Positions 8,117 through 16,682 of a stretch of 64,000 nt of DNA are shown here, piece after piece. The translations under genes and the position numbers were made by a program. The notes beneath the pieces are model-generated. The model saw nothing but the letters and a program-made list of their open reading frames with translations, ran no database searches and was not told the DNA's origin. Origin of the DNA: AP-15 sp963703665. GTDB taxonomy: Bacteria > Pseudomonadota > Alphaproteobacteria > ATCC43930 > CGMCC-115725. The stretch covers positions 186,001 through 250,000 of the forward strand of contig CAVPFB010000007.1 in NCBI GenBank assembly GCA_963703665.1, written 5' to 3'. The stretch's first letter is position 1. Each line of letters starts with the position of its first letter.

Positions 8117-9195
8117 TGCTGCTGCAATCGCCGGCGCCGCGTCGCCGTTCGCGCGTTCTGTTCCTCTGCAAGCGGCGTCGCGGTTATTGGGGTCCGGGTG
8201 AGCATTATGGCGCGGATTTGTCATCCGGGCTGAGCAACTCGGTCTCTTTCCTCGTCGACATGCTGGCAGGGATTGGCGTGGCGGCGAAAGTGGTCGAAGT
8301 CGTCGACAACAACGCGATCGATCGCGAGGTGTCGGCTTATCGAGCCACTCACGCGATCATCGAGGCGCTGTGGGTCGTGCCCGAGAAATTCGATGTTTTG
8401 GCAAAAATTCACCCGCGCGTGCAATGGATCGTGCGCAGTCATTCGGAGGCGCCGTTTCTCTCCAATGAGGGGATCGCGACCTCATGGATCGCCGGTTATC
8501 TGCAGCGCGGCATCGAGATCATGTGCAACTCGATGCCGGCACAGGCTCAGCTAAAGGCCATGGCCGCCGATTTCGGCAGCGCAGAAACGCTGGTCACCTA
8601 TGGGCCGAATTTTTATCCCTTTCCCGGCCAGGTTGCGGTGACGCCGCGCTCGCCGGTAATGAAAGGCGAAGTCCATATCGGGTGTTTCGGTGCGATCCGC
8701 CCATTGAAGAACCATCTGGCGCAGGCCATCGCCGCAATCTCGTTTGCCAACGCTCAGGGCCTGAAACTGCGCTTCCACGTCAACGCCGGGCGGATCGAGG
8801 GCGGTGCGTCGCCGGTGCTGCGCAATCTGCGTGACCTGTTCTCGGCCTCCGCCGGTGGGCGTCATTTACTGGTCGAGCAGGATTGGCTGCCGCATCAGCA
8901 ATTTCTGGAGAGCTTGGCGACAACCACGGACATTGCGATGCAGGTGTCGTTCTCCGAGACCTTCAACATCGTCTCGGCGGATTCGGCTGCCGTCGGACTT
9001 CCGGTGGTGGGGTCTGCCGCGATCCCGTGGCTCGGCGCCCACGCGCAGGCCTCGCCCGGCGATATCGCCGGAATGGAAAGGGCTCTGAACGCCGTTTGGA
9101 ATGTCGATCTTCGCCAGCGGCTGGCGTCGCAGAGCAACGATCTGCGCGCCTGGTCTGCCGCTGCCCAGTCGGCATGGTCGTCGAGATTCCAATGA
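8116..9195 (+). CDS. glycosyltransferase-like protein inside the tail operon
   Basis: 359 residues. The ATG at 8116 overlaps the DUF2460 stop (TGATG), so translation is coupled; an upstream in-frame ATG at 8074 lies inside DUF2460. The C-terminal half has the layout of GT-B (GT4-like) enzymes: 'IGCFGAIRPLKNHLAQAIAA' at the start of the second Rossmann domain and 'VSFSETFNIVSADSAAVGLPVVGS', equivalent to the E-x7-E sugar-nucleotide region. The N-terminal half is the acceptor domain ('GPGEHYGADLSSGLSNSV', 'VRSHSEAPFLSNEG'). No signal peptide or membrane segment. It sits between two conserved tail-tip genes, suggesting it modifies a phage or host surface glycan. Donor and acceptor are unknown. 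Confidence 0.7.
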   Translation: MLLQSPAPRRRSRVLFLCKRRRGYWGPGEHYGADLSSGLSNSVSFLVDMLAGIGVAAKVVEVVDNNAIDREVSAYRATHAIIEALWVVPEKFDVLAKIHPRVQWIVRSHSEAPFLSNEGIATSWIAGYLQRGIEIMCNSMPAQAQLKAMAADFGSAETLVTYGPNFYPFPGQVAVTPRSPVMKGEVHIGCFGAIRPLKNHLAQAIAAISFANAQGLKLRFHVNAGRIEGGASPVLRNLRDLFSASAGGRHLLVEQDWLPHQQFLESLATTTDIAMQVSFSETFNIVSADSAAVGLPVVGSAAIPWLGAHAQASPGDIAGMERALNAVWNVDLRQRLASQSNDLRAWSAAAQSAWSSRFQ

Positions 9196-9208
9196 TCGAG
9201 CGCGTCGA

Positions 9209-10063
9209 ATGAAACCCGCCTCGCCGGCTCTGATCGCGCTGCTCAATTCTTCCGAGCAGTTCGTGATGGCCGATCTCTACACATTCACTTTGGTCGGCGG
9301 CAGCGTGCTGCGCTACTCGTCGGCGCCGACGGCGATTGTTGCCAACGGCTTCACTTTTGCCCTCGGGCCCAAATTCGAGCGCTCGAAGACCAAGACCGTG
9401 ATCGGCACGCAGGTCGACGAACTCGACATCAAAGTTTACCCCGAGACCACCGACCTGATCGGCGACACGCTTTGGCTGCAGGCCGCGTGGCAGGGCCAGC
9501 TCGACGGTGCGCTGTTGCAGCTCGAACGCGCGTTCATGCCGATTTATGCCGATACCAGTCCCGGGACCGTGATCCTGTTCGCCGGCCGCATCTCCGACCT
9601 CGACTGCAGCCGCACCGGAATCGACATGAAATGCCGCTCGCACCTGGAATTATTGAACATCCAGATGCCGCGTCGGCTGTGGCAGCCCTCGTGCACGCAT
9701 GTCTTCGGCGACGCGATGTGCCAGTTCGACCGGGCCAGTCTGCAAGCGAGTTTTGCCAGCCTCACCGGCTCGGTCGAGACTTAGATCCTCAGCACGGTTA
9801 ACCCGACGCCGGCCGGACTTTATGTCCAAGGCACGATCATCGGCCTGACCGGGGCAAACGCCGGCTACAGCCGGACGATCGCGCAAATGAGCAACGGGGC
9901 GGTCACGGTCAGGCTCCCATTCCTTTCGCCTCCGGCGGTGGGCGACCAGTTCCAGCTGCTGCCCGGCTGCGACCGGACGCTCCCCACCTGCACCAACGTC
10001 TTCAATAATGCCGTCCATTTTGGCGGCATGCCCTATATTCCGACCCCGGAGACCGCGGTATGA
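9209..10063 (+). pseudogene. DUF2163/BR0599 tail protein, interrupted by in-frame TAG
   Basis: The ATG at 9209 begins a DUF2163-type protein (GTA Orfg13). A TAG at 9782-9784 stops it after 191 residues, but the same frame continues to a TGA at 10061-10063 and encodes the expected BR0599-type C-terminus, including 'CDRTLPTCTNVFNNAVHFGG'. So the full gene is 284 codons with one nonsense codon. A single C-to-T change (CAG to TAG) would explain it, and the unmutated bases would make GACTC, a GANTC site. Its stop overlaps the NlpC/P60 start. Either the prophage tail is defective, TAG is suppressed, or this is a sequencing error. Confidence 0.85.
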
Positions 10064-10506
10064 GCGACCCCCGCCGCCCGGCAGTGGTGGCCGAGGCGGC
10101 GAGCTGGCTGCGCACGCCTTATCACCATATGGGGCGGGTCAAGGGCGGCGGCACCGACTGCCTGATGCTGCTGGCCGAGGTCTATGAGGCGGCGGGGGTC
10201 ATCCCGCATGTCGAGGTGCCGTTCTACCCGCCCGACTGGCACCTGCACCGCGGCCTCGAACGCTACCTCGAGGGTTTGATGCGCTATGCCCGCGAGATCC
10301 CCAATGGCGTTGATGATCCCTCGCCGCAGCCGGGCGATGCCGTGCTGTTCAGGTTCGGCCGCTGCTTTGCCCATGGCGCGATCGTCGTTGCGTGGCCGCG
10401 CGTGATCCACGCCTGGCACAATGCCGGGGTCGTTTATGCCGACGCCGGCCAGGGACAGCTAGCCACCCGTGTGGTTCGGTTTTTCTGCCCCTTCGCCGAT
10501 CTCTGA
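10060..10506 (+). CDS. NlpC/P60 tail-tip peptidase
   Basis: 148 residues of the NlpC/P60 cysteine peptidase family (GTA Orfg14-type). Likely catalytic Cys34 in 'GGGTDCLMLL' and His105 in 'CFAHGAIVV', with a third polar residue near 'HAWH' (about 117-120). It is thought to open peptidoglycan during DNA delivery. Start ATG overlaps the DUF2163 stop. The fold also appears in cell-wall hydrolases, but the tail-operon position supports the phage role. Confidence 0.85.
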   Translation: MSDPRRPAVVAEAASWLRTPYHHMGRVKGGGTDCLMLLAEVYEAAGVIPHVEVPFYPPDWHLHRGLERYLEGLMRYAREIPNGVDDPSPQPGDAVLFRFGRCFAHGAIVVAWPRVIHAWHNAGVVYADAGQGQLATRVVRFFCPFADL

Positions 10507-10534
10507 CATCTGACTTCTGACCCTTGGAATTTGA

Positions 10535-13210
10535 ATGACCGGCATTCTCCGCGGCGGGTCGAACGCCAAGCAGAAGAGCGCGATCGGCTCGCTGCAATTT
10601 CAGACCTCGCAGAAGGGCGGTGTGATCCCGCTCGTCTACGGGACGACCCGCGCGGCGCCTAATCTGATCCAGTACGACGATTTCACCCCGACGCCGGTGA
10701 GTTCGGGACTCAAGGGCAAGGGCGGGGGCGCCGGCAAGTCGGGCAACCAGCAATACAATTACAGCGCCTCGGTCATTCTCGGGGTGTGTCAGGGGCCGGT
10801 TACCGACTTTGGCATGGTGTGGTGGAACAAGAACACGGCGCCGCTGGTCGCCATGCCGGGGCTGTCGACGATCAATCTCGGTGCGGACGGCCAAGCCGCC
10901 GACCCGTTCTGGGTCACCAATCACCCGGCGACGGTATTGAACTATTCCGGCACCGCCAACGTCACATTGGACAATTACCAGCTGGGCATGACCGCGGCCC
11001 TGCCCAATTTCTCGTTCGAGGTCATCGGCATCGAATCAGCCAGCGGGATCAATGGCTACGACGCGAATCCGGCGGCGATCATCACCGATTTCCTGACCAA
11101 TCCGCGTTATGGCGCCGGCTTTCCGGCGGCCAATCTCGACAGCCTCGGCGTCTATTCCGAATATTGTGCCGCTGCCGGGCTGTTTCTGTCGCCCTTGCTC
11201 GACACCCAGCAGGAGGCGCAGCAATCCTTGGGCGACATCGCTAAGATCACCAACAGCGCGATCGTCTGGTCGGGCGCGCTGCTGAAGATCCTGCCCTATG
11301 GCGACCAGCCGCTCAGCGCCACCTACACGATGATCTTTCTGTCTGGGACGATCGTCGCCGGCGATACGCTGAGCCTGACCTTTACCAACCCGGCGATCGC
11401 CGGATCGCCGATCACGGTCACCTACAGCGCCAGCCTCGCCGACCAGACCTCGTACACCAGCGCTGCCGCCGGGTTGGCGCAACAGGTGGCCGGCAACGGA
11501 ACCCTGGGCGGCTACGGCATTTACGCGTCCAGCTCGGTCGATTCGCTGGTCATCGTCCAGGCCCAGGGCGGCACCACGATCACCGGAAGCGCCAGCGGCC
11601 CCGAGACGATCACGGTCGGAGCGACCAGCGCGCCCTATACCTTTACCCCGAATACGAGCGTGCTCTACAGCCTCGGCGAAGACGATTTCATCGTCCAGGA
11701 GTTGAGCGTCGGCACCAATCTCGGGGTCAATCCGGGCGGGCCGGCATTGCGGCAGGGGGCGGGTCCGATCACCGGCGGGTTTACCGACGACCCGGTGCAC
11801 ATTGTCCGTTCGACCCCGGCCGACGCCAACAACATGATCCAGGTCGAATGCCTCGATCGCTCGAACAGCTACAATACGACGATCGTCGAGGCGTTCGACC
11901 AGGCCTCGATCGACCTTTACGGCGTGCGCCGCGACACCTCGCTGAAAGGCAACGCGATCGTCGACGCGACCTATACCGGGCCGGTCGCGGCGCAATTGCT
12001 GCTGCAGCGCAGCCTCTATTTCCGCAATACCTACACGTTTCAGCTCGGCTGGAAATATTGCCTGCTGGAGCCGATGGACCTGGTCGAGATTAGCGATGCG
12101 CGGCTCGGCGCCGCCGCGCTGACCGTACGCGTCACCGCGGTCGAAGAGGACGACGAGGGGACACTGTCGATCACAGCCGAGGATTTTTTCGGCGGTTATT
12201 CGACGGCAGTGCTCTATCCCAAACAGGGTGCGGCCGGCTATGTGCCGAACTACAATTCGGCATCTGGCGGCATCAATCCGCCGCTGATTTTCGAGCCGCC
12301 TGCGGGGCTGCTGTCGGGCGACCTGGAAATCTGGATCGGGCTGTCCGGCGGCCCGAATTGGGGTTCGGCGCAGGTCTGGATCTCGAGCGACGGCAGCTCC
12401 TACGCACTGGCCGACACGGTCGACGCGCCGGCGACGCAAGGTTTGTCGACCGCCGATCTGCCGCCGCATTCATCACCGGACACGGTGGACACCTTGTCGG
12501 TCGACTTGACGGAGAGCCGGGGTTCGCTGGTCTCGGTCTCGGCGACCGATGCGCAGAACCTGGCGACCCTGAGCTATGTCGGGGGCGAACTGCTCGCTTA
12601 TCAGACGGCCACCTTGACCGGGGCTTCCGAATATAATCTGACGACCTTGTACCGCGGCGCCTATGGCACGGCGATCTCCGATCATCCCTCGGGCAGCCAG
12701 TTCGCGCTGCTCAATGGTGCCATCGGCCATTTCCCCTATCCGGCAAATCTGATCGGGCAAACGATCTATCTGAAATTCGTCTCGCTGAACATCGTCGGCG
12801 GCGGAATTCAGGATCTGGCCTCGGTGCCGGCCTACACCTACACGATCACTGGCGCCGGACAGGCGACCGTCAGTGTCGTCACTGGCACGTTCGTCAATGG
12901 CAAGCCGACCGCCAGCCTCGTCCTGCAGCGCTATGTCTTTGCCACGGCCGTGACGTTTCCGGCCGGGCTTGCGGGCAGTCAGGGAACTGCCGAAACCGCG
13001 GCCACGGCTTTGGCCACCTTCGAGGTGCAGAAGAACGGGGCGAATGTCGGCACCATGGTGTTCGCTGCTGCGGCGACAACGGCGACTTTCACAATGACGT
13101 CGGCAACGGATTTCAATGCCGGGGACGTGCTGACCCTGGTGGCGCCGGCGATGCCGGACGCAACTCTCGCCAATTTGGCATGGACCTTCATCGGCACAAC
13201 GGGAGCATGA
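10535..13210 (+). CDS. phage tail tip/host-specificity protein
   Basis: 891 residues. It opens with 'LQFQTSQKGGVIPLVYGTTR' and 'YNYSASVILGVCQGPV', typical of the phage-tail_3/host specificity family (gpJ-like, central tail hub), and carries the conserved 'LGDIAKITNSAIVWSGALLKILPYGD'. Between about residues 265 and 375 there is a beta-rich insertion rich in Thr, Ser and Gly. The last 95 residues ('VFAAAATTATFTMTSATDFNAGDVLTLVAPA' region) form a domain often found at the end of alphaproteobacterial tail proteins, probably receptor-facing. The stop overlaps the next ATG (ATGA at 13207-13210). Confidence 0.8.
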   Translation: MTGILRGGSNAKQKSAIGSLQFQTSQKGGVIPLVYGTTRAAPNLIQYDDFTPTPVSSGLKGKGGGAGKSGNQQYNYSASVILGVCQGPVTDFGMVWWNKNTAPLVAMPGLSTINLGADGQAADPFWVTNHPATVLNYSGTANVTLDNYQLGMTAALPNFSFEVIGIESASGINGYDANPAAIITDFLTNPRYGAGFPAANLDSLGVYSEYCAAAGLFLSPLLDTQQEAQQSLGDIAKITNSAIVWSGALLKILPYGDQPLSATYTMIFLSGTIVAGDTLSLTFTNPAIAGSPITVTYSASLADQTSYTSAAAGLAQQVAGNGTLGGYGIYASSSVDSLVIVQAQGGTTITGSASGPETITVGATSAPYTFTPNTSVLYSLGEDDFIVQELSVGTNLGVNPGGPALRQGAGPITGGFTDDPVHIVRSTPADANNMIQVECLDRSNSYNTTIVEAFDQASIDLYGVRRDTSLKGNAIVDATYTGPVAAQLLLQRSLYFRNTYTFQLGWKYCLLEPMDLVEISDARLGAAALTVRVTAVEEDDEGTLSITAEDFFGGYSTAVLYPKQGAAGYVPNYNSASGGINPPLIFEPPAGLLSGDLEIWIGLSGGPNWGSAQVWISSDGSSYALADTVDAPATQGLSTADLPPHSSPDTVDTLSVDLTESRGSLVSVSATDAQNLATLSYVGGELLAYQTATLTGASEYNLTTLYRGAYGTAISDHPSGSQFALLNGAIGHFPYPANLIGQTIYLKFVSLNIVGGGIQDLASVPAYTYTITGAGQATVSVVTGTFVNGKPTASLVLQRYVFATAVTFPAGLAGSQGTAETAATALATFEVQKNGANVGTMVFAAAATTATFTMTSATDFNAGDVLTLVAPAMPDATLANLAWTFIGTTGA

Positions 13211-13602
13211 CGCGGATGTCGAGGCTGTGGAACTATGTGGACGCCCGTGCGATCGGGCTCGGAGACGGGATCGTCACGGTGGGGGCAGTGTCGCTCGCGA
13301 TAATGCTGGCGCTGTGGCTCGGCGGCTGCGCCCAGCTCGGGCAATTCACCGCCGGCGACGCGCAGAACGCGACGGCGATCGCGACTGCAGTCGGCGACAG
13401 TGCCGGTGCGGCCTGCTGGCCGGTGCTAGCCGCTACCGGGAACACGATCGCCGCGGCCGGCAGTTCGGCTGGGCTGCTGACCGCGATCGAAGAGAAGCGT
13501 GCGGTGCAGATGGCGCTGGAAGATGCCACCTGTCAGCCGGTCTGGGCCGGAGTGCTGGCGCAATTGCTGAAGGCGACCCCGGCGGCGCCGTTCGTCCCGT
13601 GA
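13207..13602 (+). CDS. phage-encoded membrane/lipoprotein
   Basis: 131 residues; the ATG at 13207 overlaps the tail protein stop, so I prefer it over the upstream ATG at 13180. A hydrophobic segment 'IVTVGAVSLAIMLALWLGGC' ends in a Cys that fits a lipobox, followed by Ala/Thr/Gly-rich sequence with two more Cys. It overlaps the next gene by GTGA. The role is unknown; the position in the lysis end of the cluster suggests an envelope protein. Confidence 0.55.
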   Translation: MTRMSRLWNYVDARAIGLGDGIVTVGAVSLAIMLALWLGGCAQLGQFTAGDAQNATAIATAVGDSAGAACWPVLAATGNTIAAAGSSAGLLTAIEEKRAVQMALEDATCQPVWAGVLAQLLKATPAAPFVP

Positions 13603-13916
13603 CCTTCAAGCCGCGGTTTTCGCCCGAGATCAATTTCGGGCATGTCATGCAGGCGGCGGTGCTGGTGCTGACCGTCGGCGGTGGCGCCGTGACCAGCTAT
13701 ATCAGCCTGCGCGGCGATATCGAGCAGTTGCGCGCCGATTTCGGCGTGCAGATCGCTTCGCACGAGCTGCGCATCGAGGCGGCCGAACGCGCGCTCGATC
13801 AACGCCGTCTCGACGACCGCGATTTCCAGACCGAGATGCGCGCCGCGCTGGGGCGGATCATCGACGCCATCGGCGATCTGCGCACCCAAATCGTGCAAAA
13901 ACAGGACCGAAAATAA
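13599..13916 (+). CDS. membrane-anchored coiled-coil protein, spanin-like
   Basis: 105 residues starting at GTG 13599, overlapping the previous stop. One N-terminal membrane segment (about residues 16-38, 'VMQAAVLVLTVGGGAVTSYI') is followed by a charged helical region with heptad character ('HELRIEAAERALDQRRLDD', then 'RAALGRIIDAIGDLRTQIV'). This is the shape of an inner-membrane spanin (Rz-like), inferred from architecture and position only. A longer open frame to 13227 exists, but its front half is a shadow of the preceding gene. Confidence 0.55.
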   Translation: MTFKPRFSPEINFGHVMQAAVLVLTVGGGAVTSYISLRGDIEQLRADFGVQIASHELRIEAAERALDQRRLDDRDFQTEMRAALGRIIDAIGDLRTQIVQKQDRK

Positions 13917-13963
13917 ATGAGCTTCGAAACTGCCCGAACCCCCAGGCTGTCGAGGAGCGTACA

Positions 13964-14173
13964 ATGCTGCCGCGCAAACTGACCGCAGTCGATCCGGAAA
14001 GCGAGCGGTGCCGCTACAAGATCGTGCGCCGCGATACGATGGCGGACGTGCCGGGGCTGATCCTGTCAGCCAATATCGAAACCGGCTTGTGCCTGCTGCG
14101 AAATTCGAACGGCGCCAGTCAGGAGTTCAATTTCGGCCCGGACGGTTTGCGTATCGTCGTTGCCGCTCGGTAA
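13964..14173 (+). CDS. small hypothetical phage protein
   Basis: 69 residues starting at ATG 13964, with gaggag about 8-10 bases upstream, a clear ribosome site. Sequence suggests a small beta-rich protein ('KIVRRDTMADVPGLILSANI', ending 'DGLRIVVAAR'). No family recognised. Lies between the spanin-like gene and the holin-like gene. Confidence 0.5.
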   Translation: MLPRKLTAVDPESERCRYKIVRRDTMADVPGLILSANIETGLCLLRNSNGASQEFNFGPDGLRIVVAAR

Positions 14174-14252
14174 GCATAGAAGCTGCGCCAATGCGAGCGC
14201 CCGCCGTCGGCTCATTTTCCGAAAACGTGTCTGTGTTTTTAAGGAGATCGCC

Positions 14253-14438
14253 GTGAACGCTTTCGCCTTCCTGCTCGCACGCCTCAAGGAGCCGTCGACC
14301 TACGCCGGTGCTGGCGCGCTGCTCGCCGCAGCCGGCATTCACATCGACGACGCGGTATTGCAGGGGGTCATCCAGGTGCTGGTGTCGCTCGCCGGCCTCG
14401 CCGCGGTGCTGACGCCGGAGAAGATCAGGTCGGTCTAG
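14253..14438 (+). CDS. holin-like protein
   Basis: 61 residues, GTG start at 14253 with AAGGAG at 14241-14246. It begins 'NAFAFLLARLKEPSTYAGAG' and has two hydrophobic segments separated by 'GIHIDDAVLQG', ending 'LTPEKIRSV'. This layout matches small phage holins that start with a 'LKEPSTWAG'-type motif. Holins make the membrane pores that release the endolysin. No endolysin is visible nearby. Confidence 0.65.
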   Translation: MNAFAFLLARLKEPSTYAGAGALLAAAGIHIDDAVLQGVIQVLVSLAGLAAVLTPEKIRSV

Positions 14439-14462
14439 GAGCGAGCTGTCCGCATCGGGTAG

Positions 14463-14750
14463 GGGACACAAGCCGACCATTTCGGGCCGCCGAGTCAGAG
14501 CTATAAAATTGAGAGGTGTCCATGTTGCTCCCAATCTTGCGTAATCGCACCTGCCGAAGCCAAGGTCGGCTCCGTCCGGTCCAACAAGGGCGGATCGTTC
14601 GGCGGAACCTGGATGGGCAGCGGACTTAATCTGATCTTGCTGTCCGACTTCGATTCGCATCTGCCAAGCACCGAGCCGAAGGATTTTCGGCTGAAGCTTC
14701 ACATCGAACCGGGAAATATGGCTGAAACCACCAGCCCGAGCGGCGTATAG
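14463..14750 (+). pseudogene. open frame without start, possible gene remnant
   Basis: Between the holin and the lipoprotein one forward frame is open from 14463 to a TAG at 14748-14750, with no upstream ATG or GTG in a good context. It contains 'DHFGPPSQSYKIE', 'GGSFGGTWMGSGLNLI' and 'LKLHIEPGNMAE', which look like real protein blocks. The 'GTWxGxGxNLI' and 'IHxEPG' motifs recall a heme-binding-protein-like family seen in proteobacteria, here shortened. Probably a decayed fragment; the family guess is weak. Confidence 0.3.
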
Positions 14751-14866
14751 GCCGCGACAGTTCGCCTGCCCGTCAAGATGATGCATTGCTGGATGCGACG
14801 CCGTTCCGGCTTGATCGAAGGGCCCACCCCCGCCATGGTGCGCGGCACCGGGGCGGGGGAGCGGGC

Positions 14867-15109
14867 ATGGCATCGCGGGTGGGTATCGGGCTTGCGGCGC
14901 TCGCCGCGGTTGTGATCGTTGCTGGCTGCAGCAGCATGGGCCAGATCGCCGCTTGCCAATGTCCGAAGCCGGTGACCTACAACGAGGCGACCATTAAAGC
15001 GATCACCGCCGCACTGAAGGCCTTGCCGCCCGACAGCGTATTGCAGGCTGCGATGGACGATTACGAAGACGAACGCTACAATCTGCGCCACTGCACCGGC
15101 GGCGAATGA
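14867..15109 (+). CDS. small phage lipoprotein, o-spanin-like
   Basis: 80 residues from ATG 14867 (GGGGGAG just upstream). A signal peptide 'GIGLAALAAVVIVAGCSS' ends in a clear lipobox Cys. The mature part has 'LKALPPDSVLQAAMDDYEDERYNLRHC', resembling the ending of many phage lysis-cassette lipoproteins. With the TM/coiled-coil protein at 13599-13916 it could form a two-component spanin. Last gene of the prophage structural/lysis run in view. Confidence 0.55.
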   Translation: MASRVGIGLAALAAVVIVAGCSSMGQIAACQCPKPVTYNEATIKAITAALKALPPDSVLQAAMDDYEDERYNLRHCTGGE

Positions 15110-15134
15110 TGATACTGCCAGCACGACGGCCGCC

Positions 15135-15311
15135 TTACAGCAGCAGGGCCAAGAGATGCCGACCGAGCACCATGCCGGCGGCGAGCGCGACGATCATAAG
15201 CGGGATATAGTTGAGCTTGCCGGGGTGGTACGGGCGGCGATCGAGGACGATCGCAGCGCCGAGGACGATGATGCAAACCCCGAGTGCGATGCTCGTCGCG
15301 GTCAGGCCCAT
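15135..15311 (-). CDS. small two-TM membrane protein
   Basis: 58 residues with two hydrophobic helices (about 5-22 and 37-56) linked by 'LDRRPYHPGKLNYIP'. It lies 56 bp downstream of the COG0523 GTPase on the same strand and is probably co-transcribed. The longer open frame upstream of the ATG is only a shadow of the GTPase gene. No family recognised; the pairing with a metal chaperone may be incidental. Confidence 0.6.
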   Translation of the reverse strand: MGLTATSIALGVCIIVLGAAIVLDRRPYHPGKLNYIPLMIVALAAGMVLGRHLLALLL

Positions 15312-15367
15312 GGGCGGATCACGGCCCGGGCCGGAGCAGCCGGGCAGACCGTGCGTGCCGGTCGCCG

Positions 15368-16426
15368 CTATCCGGGTTCCGCGACCGCTTCTTCGAAAGC
15401 CGCAAGGGTTTTTTCGATCGCCTCGCGCGGCAGGTCGCGGGTGATGAACACCATTCGTGTACGGTGGTCCTCGCTGGGCCATTGCGGCAGCAGCACCGGA
15501 GGATGAAACAGGTGCTGCACGCCGTGCACAACGACCGGCTCGCCGGGGCGGTCGCTGAGCGCGACGATCGCCTTCAGCCGCAACAGATCGTCGCCGCGCA
15601 TCGTCGCCAGCGCGTCGAGCCAGGTCGACAACGCCGCCCACGAGATCGGCTCGTCGCGGGTGATGCAAAAGGCTCGGATGCGCTCGTCGTGGCGGTTCAC
15701 GTCGAGCTGCTCGTGATCGTGGTCATGCTCATGCCCGGCCTCGAAGGCTTCGTCGCGCAGCCAGCGCTGGACATCGACGCTCTTGGTCTGCGGATCGTAA
15801 AAGCCGAGATTGAACAACAAGGCCGGGTCGATCGCACCCTGCGCCACCCGCACGATCGGGGCGCTCGGGTTGAGGGCGGCGAGCCGGGCGGTCAATGCCG
15901 CCGCCGCTGCCCGATCGGCGAGATCGGCCTTGGTCAGCAACAGCCGGTCCGCCACCGCCGCCTGCTTGACCGCCTCGGGCTGGCGGTCGAGCGTGCCGGC
16001 GCCGTTGACCGCGTCGACCGTGGTCACCACCCCGTCGAGCGAATAACGCGCGGCGACGAGCGGGTCGGAGATCAGGGTGTGCAGGATCGGGGCGGGGTCG
16101 GCAAGACCGGTCGTCTCGATCACGACGCGGCGGAACTGCGGCAGCCTGGCGTTGGCGCGGCCGACAAAGAGATCGAGCAAGGTGTCGGCGATGTCGCTGC
16201 GCACCGTGCAGCACAGACACCCGCTGTTGAGCAGCACGACCTCGTCGGTCGCCCGTTCGACCAGCAGATGGTCGATGCCGATCTCGCCGAACTCGTTGAC
16301 GATGACCGCGGTCTCGGCCATGCCCGGCTGCTGGAGGACGTGGTTCAGCACGGTGGTCTTGCCGCTGCCGAGAAAGCCGGTCAGCAAGGTGACCGGGATC
16401 AGCGGCGTAGGGTCGGTCGAGTTCAT
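15368..16426 (-). CDS. COG0523 GTPase (CobW/zinc metallochaperone family)
   Basis: 352 residues. It has a Walker A 'GFLGSGKTTVLN' (residues 17-28), 'VIVNEFGEIGIDH' and the diagnostic CLCC at 70-73, followed by 'ETTGLADPAPIL' and a CobW C-terminal domain. A His-rich linker 'EAGHEHDHDHEQ' (about residue 235) suggests metal handling. COG0523 proteins use GTP hydrolysis to load metal, usually zinc, into client enzymes. A second family member lies at 39978-40976 without the His loop, so the two may serve different metals or clients. Confidence 0.9.
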   Translation of the reverse strand: MNSTDPTPLIPVTLLTGFLGSGKTTVLNHVLQQPGMAETAVIVNEFGEIGIDHLLVERATDEVVLLNSGCLCCTVRSDIADTLLDLFVGRANARLPQFRRVVIETTGLADPAPILHTLISDPLVAARYSLDGVVTTVDAVNGAGTLDRQPEAVKQAAVADRLLLTKADLADRAAAAALTARLAALNPSAPIVRVAQGAIDPALLFNLGFYDPQTKSVDVQRWLRDEAFEAGHEHDHDHEQLDVNRHDERIRAFCITRDEPISWAALSTWLDALATMRGDDLLRLKAIVALSDRPGEPVVVHGVQHLFHPPVLLPQWPSEDHRTRMVFITRDLPREAIEKTLAAFEEAVAEPG

Positions 16427-16454
16427 CGCGAGCGCGCTCCGCCGGGAAAATTCC

Positions 16455-16482
16455 GCAGGATTGTCGTCGCAGGATTGTCGTC
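16455..16482. repeat. 14-bp tandem duplication
   Basis: The unit gcaggattgtcgtc occurs twice in perfect tandem (16455-16468 and 16469-16482), just upstream of the COG0523 GTPase start. It could be a duplicated regulator site or a simple replication slip. It is not a recognisable Zur box. Confidence 0.6.
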
Positions 16483-16588
16483 CAAATCGCCGCCGCGGTC
16501 GAGTTCGCTGCGCCCTGCCGTGCTAACGGCCGACTCAGAGCTGCTGGTGCTAACCTAACAAAAGACTCCGATCACCTCCTACCCGTCG

Positions 16589-16682
16589 CCCCCGCGCAGG
16601 CGGGGGTCCAGAGCCTGCCCCTGGCTAGAACAGGGGGCAAGCGCTCAGTGCCCGCCGCCCTGGGTTCCCGCTTTCGCGGGAA
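16589..16682. repeat. paired palindromic intergenic element
   Basis: Two short hairpins lie 58 bp apart: cccccgc/gcggggg with loop gcag (16589-16606), and ttcccgc/gcgggaa with loop tttc (16665-16682), the latter followed by aatgac. The sequence 'cagagcctgccc' after the first hairpin recurs at about 19323-19333 next to another GC hairpin. This resembles dispersed REP-like elements common in alphaproteobacterial intergenic DNA. Confidence 0.5.

Noticed and set aside
224..13210. Calling the cluster a true gene transfer agent
   Set aside because: The tail-tip gene order resembles GTAs, but the capsid protein, the glycosyltransferase insert and the lysis genes look like an ordinary siphophage, and the upstream head genes are not in view to decide.
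14127..14873. 248-codon - strand frame across the lysis region
   Set aside because: It runs antisense to the holin-like gene and the remnant frame, has no ribosome site and no recognisable motif.
16285..16300. GAACTC in the first COG0523 gene as another GANTC-type error
   Set aside because: Here the frame is correct and encodes the conserved 'VNEFGEIG' motif, so the sequence is genuine; not every GANTTC is an artefact.
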